From positions 1,618,001 to 1,682,000 of the forward strand of contig JAUJEO010000019.1 in assembly GCA_030762175.1 (NCBI GenBank): DNA of 64,000 nucleotides, read 5' to 3'. Below are positions 1-9,528 of this stretch, in pieces (position 1 is the first letter of the stretch; each line of letters starts with the position of its first letter). A program made the position numbers and the translations under genes. The notes under the pieces were generated by a model that saw nothing but the letters and a program-made list of their open reading frames with translations, did not search any database and was not told the origin of the DNA. Source of the stretch: Metallyticus violacea (Eukaryota > Arthropoda > Insecta > Mantodea > Metallyticidae).

Positions 1-489
1 AAAAGTATTTGGTTATGTGTGAAATAATGGAATTATGTATATTTTAATTGTAATGTTATTTGTGTTTGCTGGAAATAAATTGAATTCAAATATAAATATA
101 ATTTTGTAGAAATTACACAGTGCAGATATAATTGTAAATTAAATACTTCAGTTAATGAGTCAATTGTATACTTTTTTGTATACTCTTATTTCTCCATTTA
201 GCAACATGTTTTGCCAATATAAATTGAATATGAATTTATTTCCAACAAACACAACATTACAATTAACATATTTCCATTATTTCATAATTAACAAAATACT
301 AAGTTATTATATTGTTGCCAACCAACACTATATTTATTTATTTGGCACCAATTATATTACAAAATAGCTGACATACCATGCATGCATTTTACTTCATCAA
401 AAGTTACCTACCTATACTGCTTCGAGTTCCAATACATTGTTAATTCCAGATTGTTGATGTACTGGATGTACATAATCAATTTCATTACT
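1..489. other. AT-rich sequence without a recognisable gene
   Basis: Very AT-rich sequence with only short open frames of low-complexity composition (many Phe, Leu, Ile, Tyr). I see no domain, RNA gene or repeat structure. It may be flanking DNA or the eroded 3' end of the minus-strand retrotransposon relic that begins just to the right. Confidence 0.5.
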
Positions 490-1577
490 TCCATTCTTAT
501 TCTAATAATCAAATTCTTACTATGCCTATATCTAAACTCTCTTCTCCTATACTACTTCCACTCTTCCTCCACCACTTATCCCCAACTACTTTGTCCAAGT
601 ATTTTCCCATAATTTTTATATTTTGATCTGCTTTGATTCCTAAACTCTTCCTTATTAAAATTTCTCCCTCAAATTTATTCCAATTCTCTTTCCATATCTG
701 TAGTCTCCACCACTTTTTTGCTCACATATATTTTGCTATGGTACTCCAGGTTCACCATACATGGGTACATTCATTCAGACAGATTTTTCTCAGTCCTCCT
801 AAATTTCTTACTCCTGATCTGGCTCAAGCAAAACCTTCTCTCCCCAATTTATCACAAATTTCTAGGTACTTCTCCCTCCTCCAAACTCATTTTATTTCTC
901 AATACATTCTCAGTGAACTCTTCTCCCTAAAGCTCGCAAAGATTTCTTGTTTCTCAATATCTTCAATTCTAACCCCTTACTTCTTTCCAAAATCCTCTAT
1001 ATCTATATTGCTTATTTACCCAACAATCTCCTAATTAAATATTTTCAACATTATCCTGGGTTTCAAGCACCCATGAAATTTTCCATTTAATCTTCTCCTG
1101 TGCACCAAGACATTTCTTAACAACCTCTCCATTATCCAACATATTTATTCTATATAAGTATTTCATAATTTTTTCAATTATTCTACCTTTACTAGTTGGC
1201 CTACCCAAGTCACCAAGACTACATTATTAGGTGACATTCTCAGCAGTTCCAGAATTAATTTACTAAAATGATTTATTTATTAAATCCAGGACTTTGCAGC
1301 TATTATCATATCACCATATTTGCATTCCATACATCATTTTACCTCCACCATACCAGTTCTATCCATTTGACACTTATTTTCCTTAAATATGCCCTTACAA
1401 CCCCCAGAGACAATTTTTCCTTTAGCTAATATTAACTTTCTCTGATCATTCCAGCTAACCCACCCCAAGATAATCAAATTACTTCACCACCTCTTTTGCC
1501 CACCCATCTAATCACATTTCTCATCCTTTCTCAATTTAAAGCCCTTCTTAAAGACTTGGATTTTCTATTGTTCACTT

Positions 1578-1898
1578 TTAAATAGTTTTGATAACTTCAG
1601 TTGCTCTTCTTAAACCTCCATTTGTGATAGAACCAACAATTAAGTTATCTGTAAACAGCATAGCTGGTATTTCCTTATTATTAATTACTGGTGAATGTAC
1701 ATTCGTTCCTTGAATCCCGTCAATAATGTCATCAATAAATAAGTTAAATAGCATTAGGTTTACTCCTGATAAACTCTGCATGTGTTCTGTTATCTCATCT
1801 CTTGAACATTTCACACAAAATTTATTATCAAAATAGATTACTTGTAATACATTTATAAAGTTCTTACTTACTCCTTTCCTTTTTAACTTAATCCACAC
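1578..1898 (-). pseudogene. Reverse transcriptase palm fragment
   Basis: The longest open piece of the minus-strand non-LTR relic, 106 codons. It starts with KLKRKGVSKNFINVLQ, the helix before the RT motif with the first palm strands. It then has SGV followed directly by LMLFNLFIDDII. In functional elements a GCxLSP-type stretch lies between SGV and the LFNLFIDD strand, so a few codons have been lost here. The catalytic FADD/YADD box appears as LFTDNL, so one of the two catalytic aspartates is replaced. With stops on both sides this is not a working enzyme. In life it would copy the element RNA by target-primed reverse transcription. Assignment to non-LTR RT is firm from motif order; the exact clade is open. 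Confidence 0.8.
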
Positions 1899-2422
1899 TG
1901 CTTGTCAATCTATAGTATCAAAAGTCTTCTCCAAATTTATACCCTCTGCCTTTTGACACTTAAATACTTATCAACAATTGTTCTTACAATGAAAATATTT
2001 TCAATTGTTCTTTTTCTTCTTCTTAATCCACGATGGAACTGATAATTTCTTCTCCCTTTCGATCCACTGCTATAATCTATTTGCCAAAATTCCAGGGCAG
2101 ACCTTTACTATTACTCATAATAAATTTATACTCCATAATTGGTTAGGTTATTAACGTCCCCTTTCTCTTAGTATATAGGTACTATCACACTTGATTTCCA
2201 TTTCATTGGTATCATACCACTCTCTAAATGTTATTAAATAACTTTGTTAATAAATACACCTTACTACTATCCTTGCATCATAACTTCCAAAATTCCCCTG
2301 GAATTCAGTCAGTGCCACTCCTTATTCTTTTTTACTTTTGTAATTCGCTCCCAGACTTCTAATATGCTAATTTTCTTATCGAGATCTTCAATGTATTGCT
2401 GATTCTCATTCCCTAATATTTG

Positions 2423-2423
<1 letters not shown>

Positions 2424-2482
<59 letters not shown>
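2424..2482. repeat. (TAA)n microsatellite
   Basis: About nineteen uninterrupted ATA/TAA triplets. It sits inside the minus-strand retrotransposon relic, between the linker and the RT entry region, where it would read as poly-leucine, so it arose or expanded after the element died. Confidence 0.95.
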
Positions 2483-2891
2483 CCGTCATAATAATAGTCC
2501 CTTAAAATAATTGCACATTCAACTGGTTCAATATTGTTCTCTTTTACCACATCCCTATACATATTTTTAACTACAAACCAAATTTTTTGGTTATCCTGTA
2601 TTTTTGAAGCCTTAAATAAATATTCATTAGTTGTATCCCATTCTTTCTTCTTCACTTCTAAGAGACATCTATAACTCCATCTCCAAACTAAGAAATTTTC
2701 TCTTTAATCATTACTGCCTGATTGCCATCACCTACTCATTTCTTGCACAACCCTTTCCTTGCCAATCAGCAATTCATCTAACCAATGCCTTTTATTGCTA
2801 TTCTAATTAATCCTGATTTTCATACTGCTTCCTCCCCTTTAATTATCTGTTCTAATCTTTCTATCACCTTTTCAACTACAACTTCATCAAT

Positions 2892-2937
2892 GAATATGTT
2901 CTGCCAATAAATGTTGGTAAACGGAGAAATAAGAGTA
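2892..2937. repeat. Left copy of a 46-bp dispersed direct repeat (other copy 4880-4926)
   Basis: The stretch from TATGTTCTGC to AAATAAGAGTA is found again at about 4880-4926 at roughly 85 % identity by eye. This copy runs exactly up to the TA where the mariner begins. The other copy continues through the TA into unrelated or weakly similar sequence. On the minus strand this copy reads as part of the non-LTR linker. Confidence 0.7.
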
Positions 2938-3114
2938 TGATGGATGTTCTAAAAATTCTTGGCCTGACTCAGAAACACCATGAAGGTGGCCAAATTACTA
3001 TGATAGTTGTTAAGTATCATCCTTTAGATGGTGTGCTGTAAAGTTACATATGCACAAGTATAGTGACTTGATTGTGATAACCGTAAACATACTAGTGTTA
3101 ACATTTTATACAAA

Positions 3115-4200
3115 ATGGATAAAACTGAAATATGAGCTGTGATAATGTACTTCGTTTTGAAAGGTTGAACTCCAACAGAAATACAAAAGGAGTTAAAATT
3201 CCATAGTAAAGGAGTCTTCTCTTCATTTTTGACAGTTAAAAAGTGGCCTGCTAAATTTAAGCACAGTCGTACATCAAGGTGATGAGCACTCAGGGCAACC
3301 CAAAATTGCTATGATTGACAAGATTGTGATAAAAATTCACAATACTATATTCAATGATCATCAATTGATAGTACACAAGCTGACTGACTTTGCAAAGACC
3401 TCAATAATCCATGTCAACTATATTTTGCACAAAGTTTTGGGTATGAAACGTTCTGCTAAATGGGTGCTGTTTTTTTTTTTTTGTTTTTTTTGAGTAGTGT
3501 TTAACGCCCGTTTTTACTACTGAGGCACCACAGGCGGTAAATGGGTGCTGTGTTTGTTAACAATGAATCATAAACACGGACCAATAATGCATTTGAATGA
3601 ACATTTCCCAAGAGGGTTTAGACTTTCTTAAAATCAATTCCATTAAATTACTCCGAGGTTTCACAACAGTAGATCATGGATTCATCACTACATGCCAGAG
3701 ATGAAGGAGCAGTTCAACAGTGGGTGGCAACAGTTGAAAGTGCACCAAAGAAAGCAAAAATGGATTCATCTGGAGGAAAAGTTATGGCTACAACTTTCTG
3801 GGAATCTCATGGTGTGGTGCTCATAAACTGCCTCCAGAAGGGCAGAACCTTCACCAGGGAGTTTTACATGTCACTACATGACCAAATGAAGGATTCTATT
3901 CAAGCTAAACATCCATATCTTGTGAAAAAGAAAGTTCTCTTGATTGTTGCTGCAGAACTGCAAGACCTTCACTTCAAAGTGCTTCCAGATCCACCATATT
4001 CACCAGATTTGGCTCCCAGTAATCAATTTTTGTTCCCAAACCTCAAGTAATGGCTGGGTGAATGAAGATTCACATCAAATGATGAGATTGAAGCTGAGAT
4101 AGATACCTATTTTTCACAGTTGAGCAAATCTATTTTTGTGAAGGTATTAAAAGTTGAAAAGTCATTAAGCTAAATGTATTGATTTACAAGGTGACTATGC
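3115..4200 (+). pseudogene. Mariner transposase, DD34D type, inactivated
   Basis: The likely original start is the ATG at 3115 (MDKTEI, then a stop at codon 7). Next come TPTEIQKELK and the N-terminal helix-turn-helix region, VKKWPAKFK, the region around ILHKVLGMKRSAKWV, the segment TTVD just before 3675 (first catalytic Asp), WIHHYMPE, ESAPKKAK, GKVMATTFW, the ...PHPPYSPDLAP-like block (here PPYSPDLAPSN, third Asp kept) and a C-terminal CIDLQGDYAG. The reading frame changes several times, for example right after TTVD and again near 3700. The HxDNAxAH block with the second catalytic Asp is missing: sequence passes from KKKVLL almost directly to AAELQDL. The usual Asp in FWDAxG is Glu-Ser. A retroposed insert splits the region after RSAKWV. 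The longest open part is 3676-4050. Not functional. Confidence 0.9.
3457..3551 (-). mobile_element. 67-bp retroposed insert with 14-bp target duplication inside the mariner
   Basis: TAAATGGGTGCTGT occurs at 3457-3470 and again at 3538-3551. Between them lie 67 bases that interrupt the mariner coding sequence after RSAKWV. Read on the minus strand the insert is about 45 bases of unique sequence ending in GTTAAACACTACTC followed by an A-rich tail of about 20 bases. A target duplication plus an A-tail is the mark of insertion by non-LTR machinery, so this is a strongly 5'-truncated SINE or LINE end. The source family is not recognised. Confidence 0.8.
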
Positions 4201-4274
4201 TGGGGGAAAAAAAAAAAAATGCTAAATCTTGTGATTATTTTGTCTGGTGAAGAACTTTTAGAATGCTCCTCATA

Positions 4275-4959
4275 TCTAAGTGGCCAATTAACTAAATTAC
4301 TTAACTTGTAATTATAAATCCACTATGGAAGTTATACAAAATTACATTTATATAATATGGAACAAATTAAAAAATTTCAAGATGGACACAATCATAAGAA
4401 CAACTATATAAACAATTTTGATTCTTTTAATAGGAACTTATTTCGAATTAAGAAAGATATCAAACTGTTATTTACATTCAGTTTAATAAGAAAATCATTA
4501 ACAGCAAATATTCACTTTATAAACATATTTTTAAAACAAACGTTTTGCCCCAACTTTGTTAGAAAAGCGTGAAATTCCACAATGGAAGCCGTGCACAGCA
4601 CCAGAAAAGAATATCACGGATGTGGAAAAATAATTTAAAAGAAAAAAAACATGGACAGTTAACCACTCTAGACTTAAATATGTATGAACTACATCAAAAA
4701 ATTTCAAATACATTGGACAATTTCATGTGGCACAATTTAGATGTTTTTAACATATAAAATTTCAATATACCTAAACAACAACAACAACAACAAAGGAACA
4801 ATGTAAAGATTTTAAGCCAAATCAAAAGAAAAAATAAAGAATCTACTGGTAGCCGAGGATATGGACAGGGGTCTACGAAATATGTTCTGCGAATAAAGTT
4901 TTGGTAAGTGCAGAAATAAGAGTATACTATTAACTCATTAACCACAATATTTAATTTAT
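4275..4959. other. No gene seen; contains a (CAA)n run and the second 46-bp repeat copy
   Basis: AT-rich, with short overlapping open frames on both strands that show no family resemblance. A (CAA)n microsatellite lies at about 4774-4794. The stretch 4880-4926 is the second copy of the repeat at 2892-2937. Confidence 0.6.
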
Positions 4960-5235
4960 AAATTTTCTTTGTTTATGAATATATTTTCCCAAACTGTTAA
5001 TTCTATGTGTATCTGAAAAGCTTTAAAGAGTTATGGTTCATTCTGGAATTCATGGTTTTTTGACAGTGGAACCATTTTGGTGATTTCAAAACATGTTTAA
5101 ATAAATGGAACAGAATTAGTAAAATTTGGGTGATTTCCTGTTAAAAACTGATAGGGAACATGCTAATGATGAACTTGTCCAATAAGTGGAACAGAATTAG
5201 TAAAATTTAAATGATTTCCTCTTTATAAAAATTGC
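4960..5235 (-). mobile_element. Penelope-like element fragment with a duplicated tail segment
   Basis: Positions about 4966-5070 (TATTTTCCCAAACTGTTAAT and following) match 7635-7740 of the larger Penelope-like copy, the region encoding the C-terminal part of its GIY-YIG endonuclease on the minus strand. The segment AAxTGGAACAGAATTAGTAA then appears twice, near 5101 and 5184, about 83 bp apart. It matches the right inverted arm of the larger copy (8510-8555). Body and arm are joined with most of the element missing. It encodes nothing intact. Confidence 0.7.
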
Positions 5236-5415
5236 ATTATTATTCTGTATTTCAATTTGAAAATTCCTGCTATTTAATATTACATTACACTATTCTGTTT
5301 TCAAATGCAGTCTTGTTGAGTATAGTAACACAGAAATTGAATCAGAGCTGTAAACATAATTAGGTTATTGTTCCTTGGTTTACACAGCCTCCCCAGCTAA
5401 GTCAGATCTAAAGTA

Positions 5416-6650
5416 CAGTATAACCCTGCCAGTCTGAACTAATTGGGACCGAAGCCTGTTTGGATTTGCAAAAATTCAGATTAATGAGGTTAATTTACAA
5501 TCAATGTAATTAGGTCTATATAGTATGTATATGAAGTCTACAAGTTAATTGTACTTGGTTATTGTAACATGCAGTATTATTTTTGCAACATAAATGCCAT
5601 TGTTGAAAACAAGCTCATGAAGGTCATTTGCACTTGGCCGCATGACACATGGGTATTTTGTTCATGTCCTGGAACTAGGACTTGAGCACTCAATCTGTTT
5701 TGTTTTCTGAGTTTATTTGAGTTGCAGATACAGTATCAATTGCAAATCCTCATGAATGCTTTTAGTGGATTTTGCTTGGTTGTGTTTTTTAATTCAATGA
5801 AGTGGTTTTAATTTTTGCTACTGTTTGATTAAAAATGGTAGGCAAGCAAAAACATAGTTCTTGTTCATTAAGAGATAAACTTGAAGTTTTAAAATGCTTA
5901 GATAAAAGCAAAAGTGGGACAAATCAGTAACTGAATTCGGTGTTGGGAAAGCACCGATAAGTGGTTGGAAGAAAAATTGAGTCAAGATAGAACAATTTTG
6001 TGGAACTGTGACCGAGAAGGTAATCGAGAGGCGCCATACCTCAAAAATGATAAAAGAGTTGGTTATGACTTTTTACATCTCATGAAGCTAATCCCAGACT
6101 GTGAAGAAGCAGAGGAAACAGCTGTGAAGAAGTGGCTATCATTGACACAGAAGATCAAGTTAAGACTAATCAGGAAATAGTTTCCCTAATAAGTCAGTCA
6201 GAAGAAGATGTAGCAGATGAAGCCCCAATACCTGGAATTATTCATTAGGATGCAGCAGAAGCATTGGAGACATCTCTGCAGTACATAGAGCAAACTGCAA
6301 TGCTACAGCGGTGGACATAATGCTTATGAAGTGATGGTGGAGGATTGCAACATTCTCATTTGCATCAGCAGAAAGTGAATGAATTTTTTGTAACAATGAG
6401 TAATGTAAGATACTGTATTCTTTTATTGTCTTGACTGTTATATTTGTTTAGTGTTAAATCTGTTCATCTGTACCATAATGTACATAACTACATATTGTAT
6501 TGCATTATTTTTACAGTTTATTTGATGTTCCAATGTGTGATGCAAGGCCATTTTGGTCTGAAATTTCTTCAATAATTTTTCTTTCACAAAATTTTGGATT
6601 CAAATTATCTAGGTTTTTAAAATGAGGTTCAGATTGGTGAGGTTGTACTG
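5416..6650 (+). mobile_element. Pogo/Tigger-like DNA transposon, internally deleted
   Basis: TA dinucleotides flank the element (5414-5415, 6651-6652). The left end CAGTATAACCCTGCCAGTCT and the right end read on the other strand, CAGTACAACCTCACCAATCT, are imperfect inverted repeats that stay similar for about 25 bases. The CAG...start and TA target fit the pogo/Tigger/jerky group of the Tc1-mariner superfamily. At 1235 bp it is about half the length needed for a full transposase, and the recognisable coding pieces come only from the two ends of that protein. So the middle, including the catalytic domain, has been lost. Confidence 0.8.
5836..6390 (+). pseudogene. Tigger/jerky-type transposase remnant (DNA-binding N-terminus and C-terminal tail)
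   Basis: From the ATG at 5836 the frame reads MVGKQKHSSCSLRDKLEVLK, then a short-spaced KSGTNQ and, after a stop and frame change, EFGVGKAPISGWKK. This is the psq/CENP-B-like helix-turn-helix of Tigger and jerky proteins. A second piece (about 6128-6235) reads EEVAIIDTEDQVKTNQEIV...EEDVADEAP, followed near 6250 by DAAEALETSLQYIEQ and a W-containing end. These match the acidic stretch and the AxEALETALxYxEQ tail at the C-terminus. The DDE catalytic core between them is absent. The open stretch 5965-6180 is a mixture of frames and not itself a protein. Dead; might still be bound by a related transposase at its ends. Confidence 0.75.
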
Positions 6651-6652
6651 TA

Positions 6653-6983
6653 TATTATGTCAGTTATTCAGCGATAATGCTTTATAGCATGTTTTTCATT
6701 ACAGCTGCTTTTCTGCAATTTATTTCTTGTGATGGTGCATTTATCTTCTGGATAAGAAATGATTCCAATAGTGACTTAATGAAAGCCCAATTCTGATTTT
6801 TTTCTCTTAACACTAAACGCATTTTCTGTAGGACAGTTACTATCAGATATGTTTAATATTGCATATACTTTTTATTTTACTTGTACACTTTCTTTTCTAA
6901 GATCTTCAATTCTTTCCAAAATCTCAATTATTCTACATCTTTTGAATAGTTTGGGATTTTCACAGTGAAATACAGTATCATGT
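6653..6983. other. No gene or repeat recognised
   Basis: AT-rich spacer between the pogo/Tigger-like element and the 207-bp palindrome. No open frame of note. Confidence 0.6.
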
Positions 6984-7190
6984 AACAAATTATTTATGAG
7001 GAAGTCACTCAAATTTCACTGCCACTTACTTGAACATGTTTCAAAGGAAAATTTCCTTCATCGTCAGCACGATTCCACTGTAGCTTTCATCACCGTGCTG
7101 ACAATGAAGGAAATTTGCCTTTGAAACATGTCCAATTGAGTGGAATAAAACTAGTGAAATTTAAGTGACTTTCTCATAAAATAATTTGTT
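6984..7190. repeat. 207-bp near-palindrome (foldback element)
   Basis: The left arm 6984-7071 and the right arm 7094-7190 are reverse complements with only small gaps and mismatches, separated by 22 bases. The outer ends read AACAAATTATTTATGAG and its complement; the inner ends read CGTCAGCACG and CGTGCTGAC. The arm shares the order ACAAATTATT, GTCACTCAAATTTCACT, CCACTTACTTG, ACATGTTTCAAAGG with the inverted arms of the Penelope-like copy at 7439-8565. It therefore looks like a body-less relative of that element. No coding capacity. Confidence 0.9.
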
Positions 7191-7438
7191 ATTTTTTACA
7201 TCAATTTAAAATATATTCAGGAAAAACAACAGATTGATAAGTTGCAAATTCCTCTTTAAGATAGTCATATTCACTTTCCAAAACCAAATATGGGAATTTC
7301 AGAATAAAATAAAGAGATAAATATAAAACATTTGTCTACGTGCAAAATGCAAAATTTCAGTATGATTATAAAACTCTTTCTCAAGGAGAAATTTTTTAGA
7401 ATGTACCTAAAAGTTGTCATATAATCTTTCTAATAAGA

Positions 7439-7587
7439 TGACAAATTATTGGTACGAAATCACTCAAAATTCATTAATTTTGTTCCACTTACTTGGACAT
7501 GTTTCAAAGGCGATTGCCTCCATATTGAGCTTGATCCCCTGGCCACTTCCCAGTGTGGTATTAAGATGTCGCTCTGTGACTTTAACA
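7439..7587 (+). repeat. Left inverted arm of the Penelope-like copy
   Basis: Reverse-complement partner of 8416-8565. Internal landmarks are TTGTTCCACTTACTTGGACA, GGCGATTGCCTCCATATT and CAGTGTGGTATTAAGATGTC, ending in the GTGACTTTAACA shared by both arms. On the minus strand it overlaps the last codons of the endonuclease remnant. Confidence 0.9.
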
Positions 7588-8393
7588 AACTTATTGATGA
7601 GGTAACTATTGTTAAGAGATCAAAGTTAACCAAAAATTCTTTGTTTTTGTTTATAAATATATTTTCCCATACTGTTAATTCTATGGGTTTTTGAAGAGCT
7701 TTTAATAGTTTTGGTTCCTTTTGGAATTCATGTTTTTTTTTTTTTTTTGCCAAAAATGGTCTGCCACTGCTGATTTTTCTGTGTGTTTATATTTAACATT
7801 TCTCATGTGTTCCTTATGGTATGGTAATGTTTCTTTTTGTTTTGCCTATGTATTTCATGTCACAGTCTTTGCAACTGATTTCATAAATGCCTGATTGCTT
7901 TCCTGGTGGAATTTTGTCTTTTGTGTTTAAGTGGTTTTTTTAGACTGAATTTATTTACTGGGGCCAAAATGATGTTTTACTCTCTAAATATCTTCTGGAA
8001 TTTTTGGTATGCCCATGGATGGAATGCAAATTTTTTACATATATGATCTCCTTTGTAACCTTTTAATGTGGTGATGTCCTTTATTTGTTTTTTCTTTCTG
8101 AATTTCTCTATTTTCTTGTTGACAATATCTATTGCATAGGCATTTTTCTGTACTATATCTATGATTTTTTGGTACTACAATTTGCATTCTGTCTTGGTTA
8201 TAAGCAAGTTTGTTAATCTGAATTTGAGGTTGTTGATTATGGCTAGTTTATGTTGTTTTGGATTGTGGCTGCTAATTTTTATATAATTATCTGTGTGGGT
8301 ATCTTTTCTGTATATGCCAAATTCCAGTTTATTGTCATTTTTTATAATTTTTATATCCAAGAAAGGAAGAACCTTGTTATTTCCTAATTCCAT
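7460..8393 (-). pseudogene. Penelope-like RT C-terminus and GIY-YIG endonuclease, broken
   Basis: The upstream open piece, 8175-8393, contains FLDIKIIKNDNKLEFGIYRK followed by THTDNYI and SSHNPKQHK. This is the characteristic FLDV...YRKPTHTDxYL...SHHP block just after the RT palm of Penelope-like elements. After a connector rich in Lys (IEKFRKKKQIKD), a second frame gives PGKQSGIYEISCKDCDMKYI and then GKTKRN: the GIY-YIG nuclease signature, with the CxxC-like Cys pair typical of this group. A third frame (7460-7753) gives the C-terminus with KALQKPIELTVWENIFI, matching KFVDRPIELGIWERIYI in the copy at 11261-12381. The enzyme would nick DNA for target-primed insertion. Frame breaks between the three parts make it inactive. 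Confidence 0.85.
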
Positions 8394-8415
8394 AGTGAAT
8401 TTAACAATGCTGTCC

Positions 8416-8565
8416 TGTTAAAGTCACAGAGCGACATCTTAATACCACACTGGGAAGCAGCCAGTGGGACCAAGCTGAATATGGAGGCAATCGCCTTTGA
8501 AATATGTCCAAGTAAGTGGAACAAAATTAGTGAAATTTGAGTGATTTTGTAAGAATAATTTGTCA
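8416..8565 (-). repeat. Right inverted arm of the Penelope-like copy
   Basis: Inverted duplicate of 7439-7587 placed at the 5'-truncated side of the element. It joins the RT remnant without a clear spacer. Its inner boundary is CTGTTAAAGTCAC. Confidence 0.9.
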
Positions 8566-9528
8566 TATTATAATATATTTCACTGCGAAAATCCCGGATA
8601 CAAAAAAAAACTATTTCTAATAAGACTTGTTGTACAACATCCGTTTGTCATAATAATTCTCCTTCAAGGCTTTTGCTCTAAGTACCAACTCCTAATTGGC
8701 TTTCTGGTAGATTTTTTACATTTGAAACTAAAATGCAAAGTAGAATCAAACTGAAAAGATGACTAAACTCAAACTGGAGAAAAGATGTTTAAACACATCT
8801 GACTAATAGATCTGTTAAAATTCCAAGTTTTCTTCTTACAAGAGATATCATTGAAACTTTTTGTTGCAGGAACAAATTTATCTAGTTAAAAAAATGGTGT
8901 TCTCTGAATTTCTCATTTTTATTTTGGGATCTATTACAAAACAAGTGACAGCTTTTTATTGCTCAAGGACACTTATTATTCAAGAACAGAGAGCAACTGG
9001 TACTAACATATCTAAATTTTACAAGACTATACCACATACCTCTTGGTATATTTTTAAAGCATTCTGCCTTTTTGAGCTTTTCTCAAGATAGTAGAACAAC
9101 CAACAACAAATTCTCTACATTTACTGGCAACTGAAGAGCTTCTTTTTGAACAGAAGTGTATATATGGTGGCATGAACCCCCCCCAAAAAAATTAATAGAT
9201 GAATGCTTCTATTTCACTAATGTGTGCATCTTTTAGTGCACACCATCACAGATGAGGCACTGTTAGAAGAAAAACATATGGAGCTTTTTAAAAAGGAATG
9301 TTCTGGGAAAATTAATCATCATTGAAAACCGGAAAAATTTATTTCTCTTGTGTTATCAGTATTCTATAGAAATGATAAAAGTTGATATCCTTGCAAGTTA
9401 CAATTCAAGGATAAAGTTCTGTTGTATTCGCATCATTACTATAGTTCTACCACACTGAAGAAGATTGGACAAAAGACTGCCATAGTTCGCTTCCTGCTTC
9501 ATGATCTCAGGTCCTCCTATCACTGTGC
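8566..9528. other. No recognised gene
   Basis: AT-rich. An open frame of 76 codons at 8861-9091 (plus) is preceded by a pyrimidine-rich TTTTTGTTGCAG that resembles a splice acceptor. Its product resembles nothing I recognise and chance is the simplest explanation. A short C-run followed by an A-run sits near 9176-9190, and a small hairpin with GTGTGCA arms near 9220-9243. Confidence 0.55.

Larger units (their letters stand above)
490..2937 (-). mobile_element. Non-LTR retrotransposon relic (linker and reverse transcriptase), minus strand
   Basis: Read on the minus strand from about 2935 down to about 500, the translation jumps between frames but keeps the order of an APE-type non-LTR ORF2: a linker with WSYRCLLEVKKKEWD (around 2640-2690), the RT entry region ending near GIPGEFWK-like residues (about 2280-2300), a GMIPMKW...VIVPIY segment (about 2170-2220), an FRKNRSTIENIF segment (about 1955-2035), then the RT palm (1578-1898). 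Many stops and frameshifts make it dead. The linker matches the plus-strand relic at 12760-14090 (WGYRCLIEVKK there), so both belong to one family. The part below 1578 is weakly RT-C-terminal-like and its 3' limit is a guess. The endonuclease is not seen; the left edge of a mariner lies at 2938. The clade (CR1, Jockey, LOA or other) cannot be fixed from what remains. Confidence 0.75.
2938..4272 (+). mobile_element. Mariner-family DNA transposon, degenerate
   Basis: About 1335 bp, the usual size of a mariner, flanked by TA on both sides (2936-2937 and 4273-4274). The ends form imperfect terminal inverted repeats: TGATGGATGTTCTAAAAATT at the left, and TGAGGAGCATTCTAAAAGTT when the right end is read on the other strand; 17 of the first 23 bases agree. 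The interior encodes a broken mariner transposase on the plus strand, and a 67-bp foreign insertion lies in it at 3471-3537. It appears to have landed in or beside the minus-strand non-LTR relic. TA target choice, size, ends and protein all agree, so the family call is firm. Confidence 0.9.
7439..8565 (-). mobile_element. Penelope-like retroelement copy bounded by 149-bp inverted arms
   Basis: Coding remnants on the minus strand give, in order, the end of an RT domain (8175-8393), a connector, and a GIY-YIG endonuclease (about 7800-7900 and down to 7460). That RT + GIY-YIG order is specific to endonuclease-positive Penelope-like elements. The copy is 5'-truncated. The left arm 7439-7587 is the natural 3' end of the element and the right arm 8416-8565 is the same sequence inverted at the truncated 5' side, with identity around 90 % by eye. 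The outer ends read TGACAAATTATT and AATAATTTGTCA. Related shorter pieces lie at 4960-5235 and 6984-7190. Confidence 0.85.

Noticed and set aside
155..1034. Plus-strand frames of 70 to 133 codons
   Set aside because: They are rich in Phe, Leu, Ser and Tyr from AT-rich DNA, and most of this region is the antisense of the minus-strand retrotransposon relic.
3471..3537. tRNA-derived SINE head with an A box in the 67-bp insert
   Set aside because: A GCCTCAGTAGTAAAAAC stretch is faintly like the start of a tRNA A box, but no B box or fold is present and the piece is too short.
8861..9091. A 76-codon frame after a splice-acceptor-like pyrimidine tract
   Set aside because: No family resemblance, no matching upstream exon, no donor site that I can defend. 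Chance is likely.
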